NCBI GenBank assembly: GCA_002989075.1
Contig: PSQN01000003.1
Location: 248,001 to 312,000, forward strand
DNA: 64,000 bases
Source: Arthonia radiata
Lineage: Eukaryota; Ascomycota; Arthoniomycetes; Arthoniales; Arthoniaceae
Direction: 5' to 3'
Shown here in pieces: positions 23,727 to 33,586 of this stretch; the stretch's first letter is position 1, and each line of letters opens with the position of its first letter. A program made the translations under genes and the position numbers. The notes under the pieces were generated by a model. It was not told where the DNA came from. It made no database searches and saw only the letters and a program-made list of their open reading frames with translations.

Positions 23727-24143
23727 TCACGCCCTCCCACCAAACCCCGCAAAGAGCTCCACAAGCTTGATCTCCATTCCCCGCGCCGAGACCATATCGT
23801 TGTCCACGATCAACTTCGACAGAGCCTGAGAGTACGGAGCACCAAAATGATGCTCGAAGTCTTCCTTCGACTTGAATCTGTTCACGTTGACGGAGTCAGA
23901 ATTGTGCTTGGTTCCAACACATCAATCTTGAAGTGCATGTGTTCTGGTAATATACACGGCAATAGGGAGGTATGGTACGCACTTCTCACGGATGACGAAG
24001 GTCACGAGTCCCTCTGGGTTCGTCTACTTGTAGATGAGGTAAGGCAGACGGTTTGGTTTTTCTTCTTGGACTGTCGCTGCGATCTTCTTGTGTTCTTCGT
24101 CGAGCTGGTAGAATTCAGCCTTGATAGCTGTGCAGGGGCTCAT
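23727..24143 (-). pseudogene. ABM-type (dimeric alpha/beta barrel) monooxygenase, probably broken
   Basis: The minus strand from an ATG at 24143 reads MSPCTAIKAEFYQLDEEHKK and continues to a TAG in the middle of an otherwise coherent segment (LIYK, stop, TNPEGLVTFVIREK). The frame later resumes with NRFKSKEDFEHHFGAPYSQ, IVDNDM and ELFAGFGGRA, with a stop at 23727. This is the pattern of small fungal ABM-domain proteins of about 100-115 residues, some of which act as quinone-forming monooxygenases or cyclases in polyketide pathways. The stop fits a C-to-T change of a Gln codon. An intron follows REK, but its ends are ambiguous (a GTGTAT donor with a CCAAG acceptor keeps phase). It is either a pseudogene or has an unusual splice I could not see. 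Confidence 0.5.
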
Positions 24144-24865
24144 GGTATAGGAGAGGTAGAGTGGAGCCACACACCCTGTCGACCCATTGTGGGTCGGGAT
24201 TCACGATCCCAATAATTTCAAACGTCATATTCGCAGGATGCAGACGTCTAGTGAGGTTGCCAGCGAGAAGTCACGCATGAAGGCACTCGCGAGGCATTTA
24301 TATGCGCTCGTTTTGAGGCCATCGGCACGGTTGAAAGTCAGATGTACGCATGAAGCTTCGGCGTCTAGGTATCAGCAGTGTGGGTGCGAGCAAGCTGCAC
24401 CTTGTGAACCAGACCAAAGGAGCCGTGAGTCGCGCTCAGACGATACTCGATTCGTCTTGGACATCCATGCGAGTTCTGTTTGTCTGACTGATGGTGCTTA
24501 AGGGACATAACTTCTGTGGATACCAACACTGTGGCAGAAGGAACTAACTCATAAGACGGAAGATATAACATTAGCGTAATGTCACGGTATCCTCGATGTG
24601 GTAATCTTGAGACTTCATCTTTCAAGCCTTTTCTGCAGATGACCTCCTTCCGCAAAGACAGCCCAACTCAAAATAAGATCACGACAGCACTAAAAGCTTG
24701 ATTGGCGGATCTGACATGCTCAGTCGTCCCTGGGGAAATCAGACACTAATCATAGACTCCGCTGCGAGTCACGCCCGCACCAGCCGCAGTAGCCGATCCA
24801 CAAGCACGTAAACATAACAGCCCGCGTTATACGCACTACACTCGCAGCACCCAACCCAATACCAT
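24144..24865. other. intergenic, nothing recognised
   Basis: A 722-bp spacer upstream of the ABM pseudogene and downstream of the SnoaL-like gene. It has stop codons in all frames and no coding pattern. Confidence 0.4.
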
Positions 24866-25336
24866 CTACTCAACAACCACCTCCCCACCTTCCGGATCAG
24901 ACACATACACGACCCTCCCCTCCTTCTTGAAACTCTCGCTCGTCGCCAACGTATCCTCCATAAACTGCATATACGCCACCCTCCCCTCCCCGTCCATCCG
25001 ACACCAAATACTAAACGGGCTCGTCACCGCCCTCCCCATCACCGTGCTCCGGTACGTGAACTGCCCGAACACGGCGACGTGCTCGCCTTCCCCGAAGACG
25101 GCGTGGACCTGGAAGTCCTCGGTGCGCCAGAAGCGCCCCACGTTCGTGAAGGTCTCGAGGATGCCTGCGGGTCCGGCGGCGGTGTGCGTGCCGCACCAGG
25201 GCATGATGCGCGTGAGGTTGGGGTTGGAGTAGTTGAGGGAGACGTAGGTCGCGGTGGGGCTGACGAGGGCGTGGACGACGGACGGGTCGGCGGCGTTGGC
25301 AAGGAGCTTGGTGACGGTGCTGGCGTGGGGGGACAT
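24866..25336 (-). CDS. SnoaL/NTF2-like protein (156 aa)
   Basis: This single exon encodes 156 residues from the ATG at 25336. The frame stays open to 25420, but the upstream residues lack the fold and have no ATG. The pattern of an N-terminal helix (TVTKLLANAADPSVVHALVS), then strands containing TYVSLNYSNPNL, a HTAAGPAGILETFTNVGRFW segment and a curved C-terminal sheet (VAVFGQFTYRSTVMGRAVTSPF, RVAYMQFMED) is that of the SnoaL-like/NTF2-like superfamily. Members act as polyketide cyclases, hydrolases or isomerases, or have no known reaction. It is head-to-head with the second SnoaL-like gene at 25941, 604 bp away. The GC-rich third positions resemble those of active genes. The reaction is unknown. 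Confidence 0.72.
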   Translation of the reverse strand: MSPHASTVTKLLANAADPSVVHALVSPTATYVSLNYSNPNLTRIMPWCGTHTAAGPAGILETFTNVGRFWRTEDFQVHAVFGEGEHVAVFGQFTYRSTVMGRAVTSPFSIWCRMDGEGRVAYMQFMEDTLATSESFKKEGRVVYVSDPEGGEVVVE

Positions 25337-25609
25337 GGTCGAGGCGGGTGTGGTTGAGTCTAGGTGGGTGGAAGTGCGTGAGTATGGAGCGGTGTCCTGC
25401 AGTGGTGAGAGGCGGCGCACTTATGTAAGTTTGCCTGTCTCTCGCGCTGCAGTCCCGCGTTGCCCGCTACCCGTCTTGTTCGGTAAGGTCAGTCTAGCTC
25501 TCACGTAAGCGTAGCACATGTGCATAGCTTGTAGGTTTTCTGCCGTCTGTATAACATCGACGCAGTCATTCGCTTACTAGCTACGATCCCAAAGAGTTAA
25601 GGTTCGCTC

Positions 25610-25670
25610 CGGCTACCCACCCTCGGCTACCCACCCTCGGCTACCCACCCTCGGCTACCCACCCTCGGCT
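25610..25670. repeat. 14-bp minisatellite, 4.4 perfect copies
   Basis: The unit CGGCTACCCACCCT is repeated four times without a mismatch, followed by CGGCT. It lies in the shared upstream region of the two divergent SnoaL-like genes. Confidence 0.95.
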
Positions 25671-25940
25671 TCAATAGACAAGCTTTGCAGCATAACGCGG
25701 TATGTTCGATAGCTCATAACATCGGCCGTGACCTACGACACCTGCGGCTCCATAGCGTCAAACGCTTCTCCACTATCCCCACCCAACATCCAGAGCCTGA
25801 CTTGTGCGGTCCAGACTCTGCAGCGCTCGAGCAGCTTATAAAACACCGCCTGCGAGATCTCTCATCCCGTTCACTGACCACCTCTTGAATCCGGACCCCA
25901 ACAGCCTCCATCCTCACAACGTAGCTTCCTGACTGCCAAA

Positions 25941-26660
25941 AGTAGGCACACTCCCAATCTCCCATCAAGCACCGCTAACACCTACAGTGTCCACCGACGA
26001 AGACAGCATCCGGAGCGTCCTTCTCGGCTACCGCGATGGCCTGAACGCAGGCTTGGTTGAGAAATGCGTGGGTCTGTATAGTACGTACAAATCACCAACC
26101 CATCTCAATGCTTCGCCACCCGAGCTCGCTGCTCCATAATCCCCCGCTTGGTTTAGCATCTCTCTACCGATGCACCCGCACAACTGCCATACACGATCTC
26201 ACGTCACCGTGATCTCACTGCATCCCCATTTCTCCTATCGCTCCCAGCCACCATTTCCACCGCCGACTTCCACCCCACACAAACCTCCCATACCCCTCCT
26301 TCTCACTCCCACCACCCCACCCCACCACTCACCACCTACCACTCCTTTCAAGGCACCGACGGCATCTGCATGCCCCCCTCCTCCGCCTCCTCCACCGGCC
26401 GCGCGGCCCTCACCACCACGTACCAAAACTTCTTTCACGCCCTCAACTTCGACGTCCAGTTCGACATCCTCGAGGTCCACGTCGTCGCCAGTGACTACGC
26501 GTTCGCGCGGACTGAGAGCCATGGAACCACCATCTTGAAGTCTGGGGAAGGAAGTGGAAAGAAGAAACAAGAGAAGAACCAAGAGCTATTCGTGCTGCGC
26601 AAGGAAGGGACATGGAAGATCGCGCGCTACTGCTTCAACTCGCAGAACGCGCCGCGGTAG
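25941..26660 (+). CDS. SnoaL/DUF4440-like protein with an intron-split start codon
   Basis: Exons: 25941 (the A of ATG), 25988-26080 and 26353-26660, giving 133 residues. No in-frame ATG precedes STDEDSIRSVLLGYRDGLN. Joining the A that precedes the donor GTAGGC (25942) to the TG after the acceptor CTACAG (25987) creates AAAATG in excellent context and in frame. Intron 1 is 46 nt with a GCTAACA branch. Intron 2 (26081-26352) is unusually long and C-rich; removing it gives CVGLYSTDGICMPP. The protein then reads TGRAALTTTYQNFF, FDILEVHVVASDYAFARTE and NQELFVLRKEGTWKIARYCF, the standard strands of this NTF2-like family. The reaction is unknown. Confidence is high for the body and good for the split start. 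Confidence 0.75.
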
Positions 26661-27499
26661 TTGAGTCTGTGCTGAGAAATAGTGGTGTTTGCTGGATGGA
26701 TATAGCCTAGGTGGCGTACGAGCGGCGGATAGAGGCGTGACGGACAGAAGAGCGTCGTGGGATAGTTTTGAATGAAGCTCAGATCTAGATCGGTTGGTTT
26801 GTACATGACGTTGAAAGCCTGGCTGAGTGAGAATGGCTGGCATCGCTGCTGTCGTGATGGTATGCCCACCACCTCTTCTAGCACCACCACTTCTAGTACC
26901 GCGACTCAATCTACCCCATGGCTCTCTCAGTCACCTCGATCTTCTTACGGGGCGTCTCTTTCTCTCGCAGCGCTTCAGAAGGACCTTGTCTACGACCCCT
27001 CGCAGATTCGCGCCAAACCCACACCTTGAGAGAAATGCTATCCCATCGAACGCTCCAGAAAAGAGCCTGTTGTCTCCCCTTTGTAGGCACAGATCGCGTA
27101 TGTTGAGGTTGCACTTTGTCCACAGACAAAGTTCATATGAGAGGTGTTGGAGGAGGAGGTCGGAGTAACTCCGGTGCCTGTCCCGCTCCCGACCTGACAG
27201 TCACGTGACAGTCAGGGACCCTTCTGTATTAGGCAAGGTGCAACATAGGCTTGGCACCAAGAATCTTGGCAAGAGTGGTCCTTAATGACGCCTCTTCTTG
27301 AATCCTCAGAACTGTTTGATTCCGTTCTAACTTGCCTTTCTTTTAGTCTCGGCGCGTTCCTATTACTGTGCAAGTTGCAACAAAGTGGCGAGGTGGCGGC
27401 CGTTGGGGCTTGCTCTCCCCCGGGACTTCGCCCTCCAGCTTTTGCTCCCAGCAAACGCCCCTGGCTCGACCCAGGAGAGAGCGCCTAGGTGACGCACAG
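26661..27499. other. convergent intergenic region with a palindrome
   Basis: An 839-bp region between the 3' ends of the SnoaL-like gene (plus) and the methyltransferase (minus). Open frames here have no family resemblance. The only structure noted is the palindrome at 27193-27216. Confidence 0.4.
27193..27216. promoter_or_regulatory. 24-bp near-perfect palindrome centred on an E-box (CACGTG)
   Basis: The centre GTCACGTGAC is a perfect inverted repeat. The flanks CCTGACA and AGTCAGG extend it with one mismatch on each side. CACGTG is the core site of fungal bHLH and some bZIP factors. It lies between two 3' ends rather than in an obvious promoter, so its role is open. Confidence 0.35.
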
Positions 27500-28595
27500 T
27501 CATTGATCTCCATGCTTCTGACCGACTGCAACCACCATTCCCATCCTCACACTAGCGCCTCGCAAAATTTCCTCACGGGCCTTGTAGTACTGGTCCCACC
27601 ATTCTTTAGCTGTGCCTGACGAGCGCTCAATGTAATCGCAAAGCTCCTCGAGCGTCAACAACTGCTGTAGGCTCCAGGGTTGAGCGATGTCGTCTGGAAT
27701 ATCAAAGTACTGATTGGCAAGGGTCGTACAATGGCCTTTGGTCAGAACGTCGTCCATCTCACGGACCCAGCTGGGATTGTCTTCAGCTTTGATACGCTGT
27801 AGGATGACGTGAAGGTGCCTTACCTGAACGTGAGCGATCCTTTGATCGTGCGATTGACCTTTTCGTACATCTTGTCGACTTCTACCTTTGATAGAGAGGG
27901 GTTCGCAAGCTTCGTGCAAAGACCGCCGAGATCAGCTTCATCCCATTGCAGGTAACCCCCTGGCTCTGCATGTAATAAAGTGTCAGCGTTCGGCCGTCGC
28001 AAAGACTACAAGGGAGACAATGCAAGAGCTCACTGAGCATTTTGAGAATGTTTTCCAACAGCGGGTGCGGATCATCGTTGACGACCGCGACCACAACTCC
28101 CATATGGATTATGTCAAACTTTTCGACCAGCTCATCGGGTATCGGCTTGAGGACGTCCAGCTGAGATAGCGCGACGTTCCCAGGCAGCCACTCTCTTGGT
28201 GGGAATTGCGCAGTGGATATGTCGTAGCCCTCTAATTGCGCCCCGGGCATCTCCTTTGCGAGGTCTACGAGCCAAATGCTAAACCCTTGGCGTCAGTTTC
28301 GAACTGTCACAATCCATCTCCAGCTCCCGTAGGGGAGATTTTACGACTTGCCCTGTTCCACAGCAGAGGTCGGCCACACGGGGGCAGTTGTCGCTCTTGG
28401 GGATGTTAGGATGGAGGACATAGCCCAATGTGCGCCTCCACATCCAGTACTGGAGGTAAAGCCTGCAAATCGTTATCGTGGGGCTGAAGTTCATGGATGA
28501 CCCGCAACCCACCTGACACTAGCGCTAAAATCACGGCCCAGAGGGTACTCTATGGCGGGGCCACCGGCGTTCATAGCGTCTGGCATATGTTCCAT
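27500..28595 (-). CDS. class I SAM-dependent methyltransferase
   Basis: Five exons (28595-28513, 28462-28352, 28278-28034, 27965-27824, 27770-27500) encode 283 residues with all junctions in phase. The SAM-binding motif I is VADLCCGTGIWLVDLA, split by an intron with a GC donor (GCAAGT at 28351); a GT donor there breaks the frame. The acidic ribose-binding residue is in QLEGYDIS, motif II/III is KFDIIHMGVVVAVV, and LKPGGYLQWDE follows, the signature of the fungal methyltransferase group often found in secondary-metabolite clusters. The N-terminal YPLGRDFSASVRLYLQYWMW is also typical. The substrate is unknown. The next gene upstream (28971) is on the same strand, 375 bp away. Confidence 0.82.
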
Positions 28596-28970
28596 TCGTG
28601 CAGCGCGTTCTTCGGAGATGTGATAAATATGAATAGGGCGGACGGGCGCTTATGCTAATAAGTTTCGCACGTTCATGCCTACCCCGTCTGCCTACACGAG
28701 GCGTCCGCTGGGCAGATCAACCTAATGCAGAACGGTTTGTGATACATGCACGTTACATAAGATTGACATGTCAGAGCTCTCTGATAGGGAACGTATGCTC
28801 CACATGGCAGAAGTATCTGCCGTGCCTATGTAGGTTGTTAAGCCAATTCAGTCGCGAGGGGTTTGCTCGATGGTGAGAAATCCTTGCTTTCCAACGCTTG
28901 GACCATAGGATCATGACAGCTGACATCCCGTTAGCCTCCTTCTGCCACAAATATTTCTGACGAGGGTCCC
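28596..28970. promoter_or_regulatory. upstream region of the methyltransferase
   Basis: A 375-bp gap between two genes on the same strand; it should hold the methyltransferase promoter and the oxygenase terminator. No motif assigned. Confidence 0.4.
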
Positions 28971-30133
28971 TTACGTGCGCAAGCCTCCAGAGCTGGCGGG
29001 CTTGTTCAGCCCGAGATACAAGGCCTTGCCCTTTTGAGTCTCCCACTGCTCAGCCGTGAAAGGATGATCATCCGTATTGTCGGCCTCCCTCGCAAATGAC
29101 CTCACAAGCTCACTTTCGTCTAGCGCTTTCATAAGGACTTGAGCCTCTGGCCGTGCGAAGTAGGCTATCGAGAACCGCGTATGTTGTCCTTGTTTGCCAG
29201 GCGGAAATGCAGCACCTAGACCAAGCGTGTCAGAATGAGCGCATGTCATCACTGGGGCTTCAAGCTTTGAGAACAGTCAATCCGAACACGATGGTTTGAC
29301 TTACGATGCATGTTGCTCCTCAATACCCCATTTGTCCACTTGACCATGGCGTCTCCCAGATTGATGATGGCACACCCAGGCGCTGGCCGCACGTACTCCC
29401 AGTCCTCCTCAACTTCCATTCGTCCACCCGGAGGCAAGATCTGTAATCCACCGAGAATGTTGAACAGGACTGTCACCGTGCCAACGTCCGTATGGGGCAC
29501 GAATGTCGCACCCTTGACAGGCGTGGTCGGAGGCTCGGCCTTGATCATGCGCACCTGGTTTGCGGACCGCTCTTCAAGCCGTTGCCGGGATGCCAGCGAC
29601 CCTTGAGGTAGACCAAGATGGTGGTCAAGATGCGACAATACGACTTCAACAATCTTGTGGCTGCGAAAGATGAAAGCCGCGAACTTGTCGCGACGCTCGC
29701 TCAGGCAGGCGGGCTGAGGCAGCGGCGAATTTGAAGGGGTGCATAAGACGTCGTCTTTGCTGATACCGTAGATCTCGCACCGGTCTGGCGTCCCCTTGCC
29801 GTCCATCTTCCCGACGCCGACGGCCTTGTACCCAAGAAGAGGTTTTCCTGATGGGGAGGCATACTTCACCTTTTCCTGCACGTCTAAATCATAGAAATCT
29901 TCGGCGATGCCAAAGACGTCGTTTGCAGCCTCGAACAGCTTCTTGCCGTCTGCTTCGTCGGTCAGATCAATGGCAAAAAAGCCTGTTGTGCTACATGCTT
30001 CGAAAAGGGCGTTGGACTCGTCAGCATCTGCGCACTTGAGCTTTGCGAGGGATAGTCGCTGCAAATGCGCAGTGCGGACTTCTGCATCGCTGGGGTGTGG
30101 TGGATATTTACTTGCGTCTGCGAAATGGGGCAT
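28971..30133 (-). CDS. 2-oxoglutarate/Fe(II)-dependent dioxygenase (isopenicillin N synthase-like)
   Basis: Two exons (30133-29305 and 29215-28971, intron 89 nt) encode 357 residues. The N-terminal DIOX_N part includes FEACSTTGFFAIDLTDEADG. The Fe(II) facial triad is visible: His and Asp in FVPHTDVGTVTVLF, and the distal His in LRSNMHR at the splice junction. The 2OG-binding Arg-x-Ser is in HTRFSIAYFARP. The region GCAIINLGDAMVKWTNGVLRS is classical for this family. Such enzymes hydroxylate, desaturate, demethylate or cyclise small molecules in the cytosol. It is next to a methyltransferase and 2 kb from a type III PKS, so tailoring of a polyketide is a reasonable inference. It appears intact. 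Confidence 0.9.
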
Positions 30134-31519
30134 GTTGCCAGAGGATATACACGTAGGATTGAAATTGGCTTCTCGCTATATTCGTGTAGCGCACACGACT
30201 GGGTGCGGGTGATGATAAATATTGCGAATCCAAAAAGACCTAATCATTTTGCATGCCAGCCCGTCTGCCTAGATTCTCGGCCTAGAACATATGGTCAGCA
30301 TGAACCCGCAACGATACATCTGGCAAATCAGCACCAATGCAAGGCGGAATGCCTGGGACACCTCGCAGCTGGGGATAAATCTGGTGCAGTTGCCACACCT
30401 TTCACGGAAGTGTCTCCGGGGTTCCCAATGGAGGCGGTCAAGTATTGGATAGGGTACATGAGAGAGCGCAAGGAGTACATAACACGAAACATGCGAACCA
30501 AAACACCATCTCAGACTCCACATCACCCCGCAACGATGTCAGATGTTGAGTACTAACGGGCCAATGAGATGCACGAGCACGCATCGAATGGCTCTCATCG
30601 TTTGATGAGGCGTTTGCGGAGTACAGTGATGCTACCCTGCGATCTCCTTCACCGTGCAACATCCCGTCACCGGCAGCTGACATGCATATCACCAAGGCAG
30701 TGACTGCCAGGATCTCATACCCCTGCGGAGCAAATGCGGCTCAGCACGCACGTCCGCGCTATTCGTGAATCTTTCTTTCTTCTTTCCTTCACGTTAGCAT
30801 ATCGGGACAAGAACAGGAAAGAGCCGATCTTGGAGTAATATTCTGGACGCGCGCAACTGCACAATGGATCAAGAGCCCAATCAGAGTGAATGGGTGATCT
30901 CTTCAAGCTGACACATACCCGGATATCTTGGAGACGGCAGGCGGAGCTCCCGGCGGTCCGTCGTGCAGATTGCATCTGCCTCTGCTGAGCCTCACCCGTG
31001 CGCACCCCACCTCACGCTCCACCATCTGTGCGCCTTGTCAAGGCAACACGCTAGCAGGGGCAGGCACTGTGGAGATAGCCATCTGTCGTAAGCCACGCAA
31101 CATCACTACGGAATAGATTTTTGTTCCTTGTACCTGATCAAGCGCGCGGCGTTTCACGCAATCTACTCCTCGCGATGAAGTGTCGAAGGTTGGCAGGGTT
31201 AGGTTGAAGATGCCTGACAAGTCAGGCAACAATGCCTCGATCAATTGTACTCTAGCACCTTCCTTTCTTAGCTTCAATCAAGACCCAATCAGCCCAATAA
31301 AAGTCTTTAGAGGCGAGCGGGCGCCTCCATTCATTGGAGCCAGGAGTCTTCACTACTGATGATACAGATCGGCACAACGTTTCACCGATCAAGCAGCTCT
31401 CCAGGACCAGCCATCAGATAGACACACCAAGATGTGGACGGTGTGATTTAGCATCGTCATGTCCTGATCCCTCGAGGATAGAGAACCCCAAACCCCAAAA
31501 TCACGTCCTTTGGCACGGT
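30134..31519. other. gene-poor spacer (1.4 kb)
   Basis: No coding pattern was accepted. Several open frames of 60-160 codons exist but show no domain or plausible intron structure. The region contains the promoters of the oxygenase (minus) and the small membrane-protein gene (plus). Confidence 0.4.
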
Positions 31520-31897
31520 ATGCAAATGCAACGACCCTTCTGTCTACCGTTTCTATTGCATATCCTGCTGGAGACCCCAGCCTCGATTGCGTTTTTCATC
31601 GCGCCAGACGGACAACTAGCAGAACCAGCCCCGCAGGCTCATGCCATAATCAGACAGTATGCCGTGCTGCTGCTTTCGTCCAACTTAGTCGCCGCCGTCT
31701 TTGCCCTCCGAGCTACCGACGACGCGCGCACGAGAGTCCTGGCGGCTGGCGCACTGGCGTTGTACCATGTCGCGCCGGCCACGCGGGCTTTCTCCCGGGT
31801 TCTATACAGCTCAAGCATCAAAACAGAGGCTTCACTCCATCTGGCTGCACATACAATCGTTTTGGGAGCACTGATCTGGGTATGCCTGGGCGGCTGA
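31520..31897 (+). CDS. small polytopic membrane protein (125 aa)
   Basis: The ATG at 31520 (MQMQRPFCLPFLLHILLE) gives 125 residues. The same frame is open to 31334, but the upstream residues are Pro/Asp/Arg-rich and unlike a membrane protein, so the later start is chosen. Hydrophobic segments lie at about residues 8-25, 47-62, 70-88 and 108-123, suggesting three or four helices. Small polytopic proteins of this kind are often found near fungal biosynthetic genes, but their role is mostly unknown. It is convergent with the type III PKS (208 bp between stops). No known motif. Confidence 0.6.
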   Translation: MQMQRPFCLPFLLHILLETPASIAFFIAPDGQLAEPAPQAHAIIRQYAVLLLSSNLVAAVFALRATDDARTRVLAAGALALYHVAPATRAFSRVLYSSSIKTEASLHLAAHTIVLGALIWVCLGG

Positions 31898-32105
31898 GAG
31901 GCGATTCATGTCTTTGTCTGGAGAAGCGTTTCGTCGATGCAGCATCAGCACTGGACATCCTCGCCGCTTGAAATTTTTAAACAACGCCAAATTGGCCATG
32001 CCAATGAGCCCGTCCCTCAAGGTTGCAACCGCATCGTTAGGGGGGCATTCAAATACGAGAGCCTTCGGACCTCTCGAACGACTTCAAAGGTTCAGAACAA
32101 ATCAA

Positions 32106-33586
32106 TCAGATCTGCGCTACTTCCTGATCCAGCAACGATGCGTCTTTTCCCTGGTGACCCAACCGAGAAACACTGCGACACCGTTCTAAGGCTGTCATCT
32201 CAACGGTCAATCCAGGCCCGAAACTGACCGCCATCACGCTATCTCGACCAGACTCAATCCGGCGAAGTCGATCCAGCACTGCCAAGACCGCAACGCTCGA
32301 GGAGTTGCCTCGTGTTCTATAGACATCGTATGAGGCTCGGAGATGGTCGTGGGTTATGCCCAGGGCCATTTCTGCGCCCTTGATGATCGATAAGCCCCCG
32401 GGATGGAGGGCCCAGTCGAAGTCCAGTGGGGTGAGCAACTGGCCAAGCCATTTGTGTCCTTGTAGGCTCGACCTCTCGCACATAACTCGACGCATGTGCG
32501 AGAACGTCGGCAGTATGGACCTTACTGCTTCGACAGGAACTTGGCGCGATAAACTGAGCTTGAAACCTAGAGAGTGTCAGAGCGGCGTCGTATGCAACCC
32601 GGGTTCCACGCCTACCTAGCCGAGTGTTGTGATACGACATCAAAGATTCAGTATTGGGCACACGTGCTGTGAGCGAGTCGAGGAGCCGGTATATTGGCTG
32701 TTTATCAGGCCTTGCATACACCGGCGTGTTGGAAACGACCAACGCGGCTGCGCCATCGCTGAACAGTACTGGACCGATGGATGTGTCAGATTGAAGTTCC
32801 GCATCGATCAGTTCCGGGAAAACGTGGATGCTCGGGATCTCGCATGCGAAGACCAATACGTTCGCTGGTCGACCGCCAGAAGCCCTGACCAGCTGCGCCG
32901 CGGTCCTCAAGGCTGACAGACCACCAGCGCATCCGACACCATGCAACAACGTTCGTTCGACACGGAGAGATAAGCCTAGCTGTGTGGCTATCTGTAAGTC
33001 GTAGCCGGGACTGCCTGAGTTTGTACAGGTCACAGCGACCGTGTGGGTAATGTCTTTGACTTCACCACCCCATTCAATCATCGCTTTTATGCAGGCGGAA
33101 ACAGCCAGCTGTGTTGCGTGCTGTCGAAAAATCGTATCGATTTGCTCGACGTCGGGCGGAGCCTTCTTGTCCCGCCACATTGGATGTGTCGGCGCGATAG
33201 CATGTCTTTTTTCAATGCCCGTTTGTTTGTGAAGCCGAATGATCCTTTGAATACTAACAGACCGGCAATCAGAGGCAAGCCATCATGCAGCATCCTTATC
33301 AAAACCCTTACCCAGGGGTACTTGCATCATACGTTTGCTCAATCCATGCTTCAAACGCCTCAGAGCTGAGCTCAGTAGGCCATTCCGTACCAATTCCGTA
33401 GACATGTATTACATGATTGATGACATCTTGAAGTGACTCTGCGCTTGGGGTCTGGAACCACAAGTCTAGGTGGACAAGGATGAAACGCAGGGCTTGGATG
33501 CAACGGTAGTAAACATGTTGATAGGCAGTCGAAACATACCTAAGCTGGATGTTTCGTGCCCACGATGAAAGCTGCGCAATGCGCAT
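32106..33586 (-). CDS. type III polyketide synthase (chalcone synthase-like)
   Basis: Type III PKSs are homodimeric ketosynthases that extend acyl-CoA starters with malonyl-CoA and cyclise the product. Exons: N-terminal to 33312, 33253-32616 and 32566-32106 (introns of 58 and 49 nt, both in phase). All three catalytic residues are present: Cys in LLHGVGCAGGLSALR, His in FDWALHPGGLSIIKG and Asn in DVYRTRGNSSSVAVLA. The cyclisation loop reads VSFGPGLTVE. The segment IIRLHKQTGIEKRHAI is the usual N-terminal block. Family similarity begins at about 33410 (VYGIGTEWP). The only upstream in-frame ATG is at 33586, and the residues between do not look like a synthase, so a short first exon or 5' intron is likely and the exact start is open. 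The starter unit and product cannot be read from the sequence. Confidence 0.88.

Noticed and set aside
23583-24215. 210-codon plus-strand frame
   Set aside because: Antisense to the ABM-like gene, whose minus-strand residues match a known family; the plus frame matches nothing.
25610-25670. CRISPR-like repeat
   Set aside because: Units are directly adjacent without spacers, and the organism is a eukaryote.
26081-26352. Pro/Ser/His-rich coding stretch in the C-rich region
   Set aside because: Explained as an intron: splice sites on both sides restore the SnoaL-like frame, and the translated sequence is low complexity.
30065-30556. 163-codon open frame upstream of the oxygenase
   Set aside because: Overlaps the oxygenase start antisense and shows no family pattern.
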